Shown piece after piece: positions 53,785 to 61,159 of a DNA stretch of 61,159 nucleotides. The translations under genes were made by a program, and so were the position numbers. The notes under the pieces were generated by a model. That model had not been told where the DNA came from. It searched no databases and saw nothing but the letters and a program-made list of their open reading frames with translations. Location: the NCBI GenBank assembly GCA_963205105.1, contig CAUJJW010000262.1:1-61159 (forward strand), read 5' to 3'. This DNA comes from Verrucomicrobiota bacterium. Lineage in GTDB: Bacteria; Verrucomicrobiota; Verrucomicrobiia; Limisphaerales; CAIMTB01. Every line of letters starts with the position of its first letter. The first letter of the stretch is position 1.

Positions 53785-56700
53785 ATGAAGGGAGATACGA
53801 TTTACTTATGGATAGGCAGGCCGGTGAGAAGGACCGACACCTCCACTCACCAGCCCCGCCCCTCCCTCCAGAAGCAGCCGGCCATTCTCGCGACTCTGCA
53901 CCTCGGGATCGCCTGCGCCTTCCTGCTCAGCCTCGCCACCCCGGCCGCGTCCGCCCCCGCAACCACCGCCCCAGCCAGCGCGGCCAGGATCGATGACGCC
54001 ACGGTCAGCGCCCTCGTCACCGCCGAGGAGACCGCCCTGGTGCTGACGCGCCGACTGACCCTGCTCGCGGAAGGTCTGAAGGATCTTCGACTGCCCGGGC
54101 CGCGAACCGAAGCCGCCGCGGTCTTTGCCCCGTCCGTCAGCGTGATCGACCTTCTCCCTCTCGCTCCGCCTGCCCGTCCTGCCACCCTCACCCTGGAACC
54201 TCGGCTGTGGCCTGTCGCGGCGGCACCGTCAGCCGTCGCGTCAGTGGATCTCTGGCGTCCCTTCCTGGATGGTGTCGCCTATTTCGAACACGCACGTTTC
54301 ACGGTGGCCGAGGGCGATCATCCGAACGGGAACATGCTCCAATACGATTCGGACATTCGGTTCGAGGGCCTGACGCGGATGAAGTCGGGCGAGTGGCGTG
54401 CCGTCCAGGCGGAGTTGATGCTGAGTTGGGTCCGATCCATGGCCCCCGACGGTCGACCCGACGACTGGCAGATCTCTGCCTGGAAGACCGGAGCGTGGCG
54501 TTGGAACGTCAGTCCCCGGCGGCTTTTCACCGAGGTACTGGACAAGGCGGTCCGAGCTCCCCTGGAAGCTGCGACCTTGCGTCGGTCGCAGCACTACGAG
54601 GCGACCGTGAAGTACTACCGCGAGGGCATGAAAAAACTGCCTCATCCCTATTTCGCCCCCATTTCTGTGAACCAGAAGGAAGGCCTTGCCATCGCGGACG
54701 TCAACGCGGACGGCTTCGACGACATCTACCTCTCGGTGCGACTCGGCAAGAACCTGCTTCTGATCAACCACGGGGATGGCACCTTTTCCGAACAGGCAGC
54801 CCGGTACCGTCTGGATCTGCCCGGGCACACCACCTGTTCGCTGTTTGCGGACTTCGACAACGACGGCGACCTCGACGTCATGCTGGGGCGCAGTCTGCTG
54901 AAGGCCAGTTATCTGGAGAACCGTGACGGCGTCTATGTTCAGCATCCGATTCCCAAGTTCATGCCGATGGCGGTGATCTCGATGGCGGCGGCGGATTACA
55001 ACGGCGACGGGCTGCTCGACATCTACCTGTGCACGTACCGACCGGCGCCTCCTGCCGGTGCCGGTGCCGGCGGAGGCTTCGCCGCGGTGGCCAAGGAAGG
55101 GGACTTCGACTGGCCGGACGAATTCTTTTCCCCCGAGGTGGCGCGGGACTTTCGGCGTCGACTGGCCGAACACAAGCAGCGGATGGGGGTCACCGTCCTC
55201 GATCAACTCGGTCCGCCCAACATGCTGCTGGTCAACCGCGGCGGCGGCCGCTTCGAGCCGGCACCTGAAACCGCGACGGTGGGTTTGTGGCGCAACTCGC
55301 TCCAAGCGACCTGGTGCGACTACAATCGGGACGGACGCCCCGACCTCTACATTCCCAATGACTGGGGAATGAACGTTCTGTTTCGAAACGATGGGCCGAC
55401 GGGCTTCACCGACGTGACCCGGGAGGCGGGCTTGAATTATTACGGCTTTTCGATGGGCGCCTCCTGGGGCGACTACGACAACGACGGCCGGGACGACCTT
55501 TACGTCTCCAACATGTACAGCGAGGTGGGGCGACGCATCACCCGCCGGATTCCCGGCCTGGACAAGGCCTTCGCCGAGTCCGCCGCAGGCAACTACCTCT
55601 ACCACCGGGCAACCGACGGATCCTTCCAGCAGGTGGCGGGTTTGCAGTCGCCCGCGATGACCGTCATGAAGGCCGGGTGGTCCTGGGGCGGTTGCTTCGC
55701 CGACTTCGACAACGACAGCTTCCTCGATTTGTACGTGCTCAACGGCTACTTCACCGCGCCACCCGAGCTCGCCTCCGACCTGGATCTGGAGAGCAATCTC
55801 TGGCGAACCATGGTGCGAGCGGATGCCAGTGTCGCACGACCGAGTTTTCGATTCTCACCGGAATGGCGGCGCACCCGGGCTCCGGACAACCTCGGTCCAC
55901 AGATCGACGCCCGTCTGGCCGGAGTCGAAAAGCAAGGCGACCGCGTCGCGGTCCACTCACTCCACGGCAGCGAGCGCAATCGCTACTTTGCCAATCAGGG
56001 CGGACGCTCCTTCGCCGATGCTTCCGGCATCTCGGGCTTGGACAATGCCGCGGACAGTCGCGGCTTCGGGATCCTCGATTTCGATCGCGACGGCTGGCAG
56101 GACATCGCCCTCGTCAATGCCAACCAACCGCTGTTCAACCTTTATCGGAACGAGATGCCCAGCGCCGGGATTCAAGGCGGCGTGATCGCCATCCGATTCG
56201 TTGGAGGCAACAAGACCCCTGCCCCGTCCACCCTGTATGCCTGCCGCGACGGTTTCGGCGCCCGTGTCGCCGTCGATCTCGACCCGGGAACGATCGTGCG
56301 GGAACACCGCTGCGGCGACGGATGGTCCGTGCAGAACTCCTCCACCATGATTGTCGGCATTGGAACCAACTCTCACGCGAAGTCGGTCTCCATTCGATGG
56401 CCATCGGGCAATACTTCCGTCGTCGAGGCGGTGCCTGAGGGAACGTGGCTGACGGTGTTCGAGAATCCCGCGGATTCACCCTCGGGCATGTCGTTCACCC
56501 AACAACCGTACCGGGTTGAGCCAAAGGCCACGCCACCATCCCCGCCGGGAACCGCCGTGGTCGCGCCCGCTGTGTTTGCCGTCCACGCACTGGACAACGC
56601 CGCCAAACCAGCCCGGCTGCGGGTGTATTCGGCGTTCACCACCTCCTGCGTCGCCTGCCGATTGGATCTGCCGGCCCTGCGTCGGTTGGTGGAGGAACTC

Positions 56701-56973
56701 CGTCCCGAGGGTATCGATGTGGTGGCGGTGCCGGTGGACCCTGCGGACGACGACCCGCGACTGGCCGCATATGCCCAGCAATGGAAACCGGCATCCCGCT
56801 TCATCAACATTCCGGCCGGGAAACGTGCGGAGATGGCCTCTGCATTCGGCCAGGCGATTGGACAACAACAGGCCATCCCTTGCTCGGTGGTCACCGACGG
56901 GTCAGGCAGAATCCTGAGCGCACAGCCGGGCGTGCCAACCGTCTCCGCCCTCCGACGCCTGCTCACTCCTTGA
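53785..56973 (+). CDS. FG-GAP/VCBS-UnbV (ASPIC) protein fused to a thioredoxin-like domain
   Basis: About 1062 aa from ATG 53785; ATG 53758 and GTG 53824 are alternatives. A signal peptide follows (IACAFLLSLATPAASA). The central part has Ca-loop FG-GAP/VCBS repeats such as IADVNADGFDDIYL, FADFDNDGDLDVML, AADYNGDGLLDIYL, WGDYDNDGRDDLYV and ILDFDRDGWQDIAL, forming a propeller. An ASPIC/UnbV motif follows (VGIGTNSHAKSVSIRWPSG). The last 120 residues are thioredoxin-like: RLRVYSAFTTSCVACRLDLP with a CxxC, and AIPCSVVTDGSGRIL. This end-fusion suggests redox activity on the cell surface or in the periplasm. The stop overlaps that of the convergent TPR gene by 11 bp. Confidence 0.88.
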   Translation: MKGDTIYLWIGRPVRRTDTSTHQPRPSLQKQPAILATLHLGIACAFLLSLATPAASAPATTAPASAARIDDATVSALVTAEETALVLTRRLTLLAEGLKDLRLPGPRTEAAAVFAPSVSVIDLLPLAPPARPATLTLEPRLWPVAAAPSAVASVDLWRPFLDGVAYFEHARFTVAEGDHPNGNMLQYDSDIRFEGLTRMKSGEWRAVQAELMLSWVRSMAPDGRPDDWQISAWKTGAWRWNVSPRRLFTEVLDKAVRAPLEAATLRRSQHYEATVKYYREGMKKLPHPYFAPISVNQKEGLAIADVNADGFDDIYLSVRLGKNLLLINHGDGTFSEQAARYRLDLPGHTTCSLFADFDNDGDLDVMLGRSLLKASYLENRDGVYVQHPIPKFMPMAVISMAAADYNGDGLLDIYLCTYRPAPPAGAGAGGGFAAVAKEGDFDWPDEFFSPEVARDFRRRLAEHKQRMGVTVLDQLGPPNMLLVNRGGGRFEPAPETATVGLWRNSLQATWCDYNRDGRPDLYIPNDWGMNVLFRNDGPTGFTDVTREAGLNYYGFSMGASWGDYDNDGRDDLYVSNMYSEVGRRITRRIPGLDKAFAESAAGNYLYHRATDGSFQQVAGLQSPAMTVMKAGWSWGGCFADFDNDSFLDLYVLNGYFTAPPELASDLDLESNLWRTMVRADASVARPSFRFSPEWRRTRAPDNLGPQIDARLAGVEKQGDRVAVHSLHGSERNRYFANQGGRSFADASGISGLDNAADSRGFGILDFDRDGWQDIALVNANQPLFNLYRNEMPSAGIQGGVIAIRFVGGNKTPAPSTLYACRDGFGARVAVDLDPGTIVREHRCGDGWSVQNSSTMIVGIGTNSHAKSVSIRWPSGNTSVVEAVPEGTWLTVFENPADSPSGMSFTQQPYRVEPKATPPSPPGTAVVAPAVFAVHALDNAAKPARLRVYSAFTTSCVACRLDLPALRRLVEELRPEGIDVVAVPVDPADDDPRLAAYAQQWKPASRFINIPAGKRAEMASAFGQAIGQQQAIPCSVVTDGSGRILSAQPGVPTVSALRRLLTP

Positions 56974-59900
56974 GCCGCCGGACCACCTGCGCCTGGACTT
57001 GACGCAACGCCCCACCGTCCACCCAGCGGGTGTTGTACTTCCGATGCAGCGTATCGCTCGGAAACGCCGGCCGCTCTTCTCGGCCGTAGTGTTGATCGTT
57101 CATGCCGTGGAATGGCAGCGGCTCCAACCGCGTCCCCGTCGCCACATGAAAGTCCGAATCCTTGTCCCAGCCGTCCACGTGGAGAAAAAACTGACGCACA
57201 TAACCCGCGGGAACCGGCGGCAGCGCACTTGCCGCAAATCTTAGGCCCAATTCATCGCCCGCATGAATCAACGCCAGCCCTTCGTCCTTCTGGGCTAACA
57301 GCTCGGACACGTCCCCGTACCGCGTGCACCAGCCACCCGGCAGAATCGTCCACAGCGAGTTCGCGCTGACGATGTCGTAGTCCGGGGTGAGCGGCCAGTC
57401 CGCGGGAAGCTCCTTCAGCCGACTGAAGCCCCGGAACCGCAAGGCAGCCTCATCCGGCGCCACCACCGTGATGCGCGCTTTCCCCGACTTCTCTCCGTGG
57501 AACCGCGCCTCCGTAGCGGCGGGCGTCTCGCCCCACGGAATCCCCGGTTCATGGCCCGTGAGCAGGTCGCTCTCCATCAGCGCAATCCGGTCCCAATGAA
57601 TCTCGAAGGCACCGGTGAGCCGCAATCGGCGGGACCCGGCCTTCAGCTTCCCATGGAGCTCGACCAGAATCGTCTTGGTCTTCCCGGCCGGCGCACCCAC
57701 CACGACATTCACCGACTCCCAACGCCCGGGTTCCACCTCGGCCTCCAACACCGGGAACGGAAAGGGCAGCGTTGGATCCTGCGAGGCGGCGATGTTCGCC
57801 ATGCCACCTCCAAAACGGAGCCACCCGTTCATCACCAGCACCAGGGACCGGTCAACTTCCAACGGCCCGAAGTCCAGCACCCAACCGTGCGGCTCAGCCA
57901 AGCCGCGAAGCTGAGGCACCCGAAGACGATACGGTGAAACCCGTTGTCCATCCACCCGAAGCAGCCGGTCGGTGACCTCCTGCCCATCCAGCGTTTCCGC
58001 CCGTCGCAGAGGAACCTCGCGACCAAGGGCCACGATCTGCCCTGGAGAAAAGGGCCCTCCAGGAAGCAGTTTGTCCGTCGAGTGCACTTCCACACCGGCC
58101 GGGTGATCGACGACCACCAACTTGGCTTCGTCGAGGTAAAGCACCTCGCGCAATTCCTCGGTGATCCGAACTTCATAGTGACCGTCGCGTGGCCGGAAAG
58201 ACCCTTCGTCGCCGACCCACACCAGTTCCTCCGGATCCGCTTCGATGTAGCGTCCGTCAGCCACAGGCAGCCCGAGAGGCGCTGCTCCCAGGATGTCGGT
58301 CACAAACTGAAACCGCTCCCCGTCCCAGGCATACAGGTAGGGGCAGGAGCCCTCCTGAAGCGTCGCCTCCAACGCCAGCAGGGGTTCCTGGCAATCCACC
58401 GGCGCATCCGCAGCCCCCTGCGGCCAGTTGAACCAATGCACCAGGAACGAATCCAGTTTTTGGTGCCGCCCGACTCCCACTTCCACGGGCAGTTGCTTCA
58501 CCATCCGAAGGAGCCTCAGACCACCGGTCTCGATCTCGATTTTGCACCCCAGCCCGCTGGCGTTGGAACGGTTGCCAGTCAGTTGAACTTTCACCTGGGA
58601 ATGCGCATTCCCGCCGTCGTTGCGCAGGTATCGCAATCCTCCCGCCGCCAGCACCAGGATCGCGTCGGAATCACAGTCCCGATCGAAGTCCGCTGTGTGA
58701 ATCGCCGACACCACCCCTCCCGCGAATCCAGCCAATCCCAGCGGAGCGGTCTGTTCCACGAAGCCACCGATCCCCGTGTTGCGCCACACCCGGAGGGTTT
58801 CTCCCACGCCCCAAAGATCCAGCCAGCCATCGTTGTCATGATCGAAGGCGAGGATCTGGAACAAGCGGGCCGACCCTGGAATCGGAAACGATGCCCGCGT
58901 ACCCCCCTGAAAGGCCACGGTCACCTGCCCATCGGCAGCCACCGCCAGATCCGGTCGGAGATCGTTGTCAAAGTCGCCCGTGCAGGCAACGGAACCGGCG
59001 ACCCAGCCCGTGGGATCGCTTGGCACGAGTGGGCCGCCACGCTTCTTCTCCAACAGCAACGGCGGACCGGACGTTCGCGTGACCACCAGGTCCCCATTCC
59101 CATCGCCATTCCAGTCCTCCAGGGTCACCCGTGCGGCATTTTGCATCGAGTCAGGAATTCCCGTGGGCGCGGTGATCGGGTGGAACTGCATCGGCGCCGC
59201 CTGGCGATAGACCTTCACGTCGCCGGTTCCAGCACGAACCACCACCAAGTCGAGTTTGCCGGTGAAATCCAGATCCATGAGCGTCCCGCCCGCTGCCTCG
59301 AGCGCATCCAATTGGCTGAGCGACGAAACGTCCTCGGCAAGGCCGTTGGTGGAGAAGCGGAACACCTTGCTGCCCTGTTCCCCCAGCACCACCACGTCCT
59401 CGAAACGATCATTCTGAAGATCACCCACAAGCGTGGCCACGTAGCGCTGATCGGCTGGTGTCGGATACAGCGGGCCGGAGGGCTGGAAGGTGCCTCCCGA
59501 ATTCCGCAAGAGTCGGAATCCGCGTCCCGACTCCATCACGAACAGACTGTTCCAGCCGGAGCGCTCCACATCGATCACGCCGATCGGTCCGGCGAGATTC
59601 CTGGCGTTCTCGCCAAGCACCTCATCGGTCGCATCCACGAACTGCTGGCGGATCGGCTCCGGGTCCGGTTGTTCCAGCTTGAACGGAACGCGGGCCTGGG
59701 TGTGGCGGCTGCGCTCGAAGGTCTCCGTGGTCGCCGGAGCGCCTCCCGCCTCCAAGCCAGCCTGATGTTGCTGCAGTTCGCTCTCCGCCTCCTGAGACCG
59801 GCCGGCGCGAATCAGGGATTGCCCCAACAAATAGTGGACCGCCGCGTGAAGGTGGTTGGGGTCCATCGCCAGTCCCTCCTGGAACGCCGTGATCGCTTCC

Positions 59901-60385
59901 TCCCATTGCTTCAGATCCATCCGTGCCTTCCCCAGTTGAAAACAGGTCGCCATTTCACCGGGGTCGATCCTGCGGGCGTTTTCGAAAGCCTTCACCGCTT
60001 CCCCGGCCTGGGAGAGTCGCAGCAGCGCCGAGCCCTTCACGAAATAGGCAGCCGCTGAGTTCGGAGTGAGTCGCAGAACCGTTTCCGCTTCACGGATCGC
60101 GTCGTCGGCCGCTCCTCCCATCAGGTTTGCGTTGGCCAGATTTAGATGCACATCCGCGTCGTTCGGGGCGATGGCCTCGGCCTTGCGATAGACCGCCAAC
60201 GCCTGGGCCGAATCGCCCTGGTCCAGGTAATTCTTGCCGGCGTTCATCAGCCGCAGGAATTCCTCGGACGACACCGCCGACGCAAGCGCTGCTTCCTGAG
60301 GGGCGGGGGACGGGGACCGATCGCAGCCTGCAAAGACGAACGCTTGCAGCAACAGGCAAGCCGTCAGAGCGATGCGTCGTAGCAT
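56963..60385 (-). CDS. TPR and FG-GAP repeat lipoprotein (UnbV-like)
   Basis: About 1140 aa from ATG 60385 (a GTG at 60403 is less likely). A lipoprotein signal ends at FVFAGC. Residues about 40-220 are tetratricopeptide repeats (YLDQGDSAQALAVYRKAEAI, AAAYFVKGSALLRLSQAGEA, EMATCFQLGKARMDLKQWEE). FG-GAP-like repeats follow (about 255-620; VTLEDWNGDGNGDLVV, FDHDNDGWLDLWGV, ADFDRDCDSDAIL). A UnbV-like part is centred on about 640-700 (VQLTGNRSNASGLGCKIEIE). The last 450 residues match nothing I know (YLYAWDGERFQFVTDILGAA). About 24 residues at 939-962 (GHEPGIPWGETPAATEARF) come from a dispersed repeat found elsewhere in the window. Confidence 0.87.
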   Translation of the reverse strand: MLRRIALTACLLLQAFVFAGCDRSPSPAPQEAALASAVSSEEFLRLMNAGKNYLDQGDSAQALAVYRKAEAIAPNDADVHLNLANANLMGGAADDAIREAETVLRLTPNSAAAYFVKGSALLRLSQAGEAVKAFENARRIDPGEMATCFQLGKARMDLKQWEEAITAFQEGLAMDPNHLHAAVHYLLGQSLIRAGRSQEAESELQQHQAGLEAGGAPATTETFERSRHTQARVPFKLEQPDPEPIRQQFVDATDEVLGENARNLAGPIGVIDVERSGWNSLFVMESGRGFRLLRNSGGTFQPSGPLYPTPADQRYVATLVGDLQNDRFEDVVVLGEQGSKVFRFSTNGLAEDVSSLSQLDALEAAGGTLMDLDFTGKLDLVVVRAGTGDVKVYRQAAPMQFHPITAPTGIPDSMQNAARVTLEDWNGDGNGDLVVTRTSGPPLLLEKKRGGPLVPSDPTGWVAGSVACTGDFDNDLRPDLAVAADGQVTVAFQGGTRASFPIPGSARLFQILAFDHDNDGWLDLWGVGETLRVWRNTGIGGFVEQTAPLGLAGFAGGVVSAIHTADFDRDCDSDAILVLAAGGLRYLRNDGGNAHSQVKVQLTGNRSNASGLGCKIEIETGGLRLLRMVKQLPVEVGVGRHQKLDSFLVHWFNWPQGAADAPVDCQEPLLALEATLQEGSCPYLYAWDGERFQFVTDILGAAPLGLPVADGRYIEADPEELVWVGDEGSFRPRDGHYEVRITEELREVLYLDEAKLVVVDHPAGVEVHSTDKLLPGGPFSPGQIVALGREVPLRRAETLDGQEVTDRLLRVDGQRVSPYRLRVPQLRGLAEPHGWVLDFGPLEVDRSLVLVMNGWLRFGGGMANIAASQDPTLPFPFPVLEAEVEPGRWESVNVVVGAPAGKTKTILVELHGKLKAGSRRLRLTGAFEIHWDRIALMESDLLTGHEPGIPWGETPAATEARFHGEKSGKARITVVAPDEAALRFRGFSRLKELPADWPLTPDYDIVSANSLWTILPGGWCTRYGDVSELLAQKDEGLALIHAGDELGLRFAASALPPVPAGYVRQFFLHVDGWDKDSDFHVATGTRLEPLPFHGMNDQHYGREERPAFPSDTLHRKYNTRWVDGGALRQVQAQVVRRLKE
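57501..57570. repeat. Dispersed GC-rich repeat, copy B (inside the TPR/FG-GAP gene)
   Basis: It contains CCGTAGCGGCGGGCGT at 57512-57527, identical to copies A and C, preceded by GAACCGCGCCT as in copy A. It is followed by a segment (57546-57570) that matches 60939-60963 at 24 of 25 bases. The frame is kept, so the gene tolerates the insertion. Compared with copy A it lacks the middle module. Confidence 0.75.
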
Positions 60386-60459
60386 GCCCGTGACCTTAGA
60401 CACCGGGGCGCCGGTTGTCGAAAGGTGAGGTCTGCGCCTTCACGCAGCGGCGCAAGCTG

Positions 60460-60637
60460 TCCATGAACCTTTTCGTGGCAGCGATCGCGAGGGTTGAAAC
60501 GGGCTCCCTCACCCCAACCCTCTCCCGGAGGGAGAGGGAGCCGCATATCCCGCACGGCGAGATGCCGGAACTCCAGCCATCCGAGCCGTCGCGACCCGTT
60601 CCAGCCAACACCCGGCCCAACCCTTCGAAACCCGCGG
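60460..60637 (+). repeat. 178-bp direct repeat, copy 1
   Basis: It begins TCCATGAACCTTTTCG and ends AACCCTTCGAAACCCGCGG. It matches 60982-61159 along the full 178 bases without gaps, with a small number of substitutions. The offset is exactly 522 bp. It includes a perfect 9-bp hairpin, CCCTCTCCC-GGA-GGGAGAGGG, at 60518-60538. Confidence 0.85.
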
Positions 60638-60647
60638 GAAACATTCT

Positions 60648-60668
60648 CCCTCTCCCTCCGGGAGAGGG
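60648..60668 (-). repeat. REP-like hairpin in inverted orientation
   Basis: CCCTCTCCC-TCC-GGGAGAGGG is the exact reverse complement of the hairpin at 60518-60538, and its flank CCGGGGTGAGGG mirrors CCCTCACCCC there. The two form an inverted REP pair about 110 bp apart, as in bacterial interspersed mosaic elements. Confidence 0.75.
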
Positions 60669-60881
60669 CCGGGGTGAGGGCCGCTCGCTGCATTCCTCGC
60701 TCCACGGTTCATGGTCCCAATACGTGTCCAAGTTGTTGGAAGACGCTCCTCTCCACGAACCTGCCCTCCCCTCGTCATCGTACTCCTAATCCTCATCGTA
60801 ATCGTAATCCCACCGCCTCCCCTGGTTCATGGTCCGTGAGCATGGCGCCCGCGCCAACGCCGCTCTCCATGAACTTGCCTA

Positions 60882-60963
60882 CCGTAGCGGCGGGCGTCCC
60901 GCCTGCCGTAGAGGGGGGCGTCCCGCCCCCCGGAATCCCGGTTCAAGGCCCGTGAGCAGGTCG
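60882..60963 (+). repeat. Dispersed GC-rich repeat, copy C
   Basis: CCGTAGCGGCGGGCGT (60882-60897) as in copies A and B, then a second module with GGGGGGCGTCCCGCC, as in copy A, then GGAATCCCGGTTCAAGGCCC with a downstream match to copy B (60939-60963). It thus joins features of both other copies. Confidence 0.75.
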
Positions 60964-60981
60964 ATTTCGAACAGGTGGCTC

Positions 60982-61159
60982 TCCACGAACTTTTCCGGGG
61001 CAGCGATCGCGAGGGTTGAACCGGGCTCCCTCACCCCAACCCTCTCCCGGGGGGAGAGGGTGTCGCATATCCCGCACGGCGACATGCCCGAACTCCAGCC
61101 ATCCGAGCCGTCGCGACCCGTTCCAGCCAACACCCGGCCCAACCCTTCGAAACCCGCGG
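60982..61159 (+). repeat. 178-bp direct repeat, copy 2 (reaches the window edge)
   Basis: Second copy of 60460-60637. Its own hairpin CCCTCTCCC-GGG-GGGAGAGGG lies at 61040-61060, with the loop changed but the stem kept. It probably continues beyond the window. Confidence 0.85.

Larger units (their letters stand above)
60386..61159. repeat. Intergenic REP-like repeat region at the right edge
   Basis: No gene is recognisable. The stretch is built from a 178-bp direct repeat, hairpins of the CCCTCTCCC/GGGAGAGGG type, and repeat copy C. Open frames crossing it on either strand translate to stereotyped repeat peptides such as LSLRERVGVREP and are not considered genes. A promoter for the lipoprotein gene at 60385 should be near its left end, but none is clear. 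Confidence 0.8.

Noticed and set aside
60386..61159. A small protein gene at the right edge, such as the minus-strand frame 60879-61142
   Set aside because: Its sequence is made of repeat-derived peptides that recur in the neighbouring copy, so it is not evidence of a gene.

Overview
The window is about 61 kb of G+C-rich bacterial chromosome. Its gene content points to the Planctomycetes-Verrucomicrobia group, most likely Verrucomicrobiota: a DUF1501 protein and a cytochrome/DUF1549/DUF1553 protein, an ECF-like sigma factor beside a WD40 Ser/Thr kinase, a PEP-CTERM protein, LamG/HAF giant secreted proteins, UnbV/FG-GAP proteins, and dispersed GC-rich hairpin repeats. No rRNA, tRNA, phage or insertion-sequence gene was recognised. 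Taxonomy is inferred from gene families, not from a marker gene.

Layout. 1-2172 (minus): an OmpR-type response regulator running off the left edge, preceded by a DUF1501 protein. 2314-8260 (plus): a complete tripartite RND efflux operon (adaptor, inner-membrane pump, outer-membrane lipoprotein). 8322-10913 (plus): a large cytochrome-c/DUF1549/DUF1553 protein. 10920-17574 (minus): a run reading aldo/keto reductase, agmatine deiminase, anhydro-N-acetylmuramate kinase, a subtilisin-like S8 peptidase with a large insertion, and a metallo-beta-lactamase-fold hydrolase. 17575-18654: a gene-free, repeat-rich kilobase. 18655-44397 (plus): lnt, iolB, an ECF-like sigma factor, a WD40 protein kinase, a lipoprotein peptidyl-prolyl isomerase, then five exported proteins including one of 3773 residues, all almost without gaps. 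44533-50292 (plus): iolC, iolD, iolE and iolG, interrupted by an opposite-strand PIN/Phd toxin-antitoxin pair whose operator palindrome overlaps the antitoxin start. 50379-60385: a five-fold-repeat exported protein (minus), an FG-GAP/UnbV/thioredoxin fusion (plus) and a TPR/FG-GAP lipoprotein (minus). 60386-61159: REP-like repeats only.

How the genes work together. iolG, iolE, iolD, iolB and iolC cover the myo-inositol route from myo-inositol to the phosphorylated 2-deoxy-5-keto-gluconate; iolA, iolJ and a transporter are not in the window. The sigma factor and kinase probably form a transmembrane signalling pair. Their position directly ahead of the isomerase and the giant exported proteins suggests, but does not prove, that they control or belong to a surface/secretion locus. 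I consider this the best candidate for an undescribed system, with the S8 peptidase/MBL pair second.
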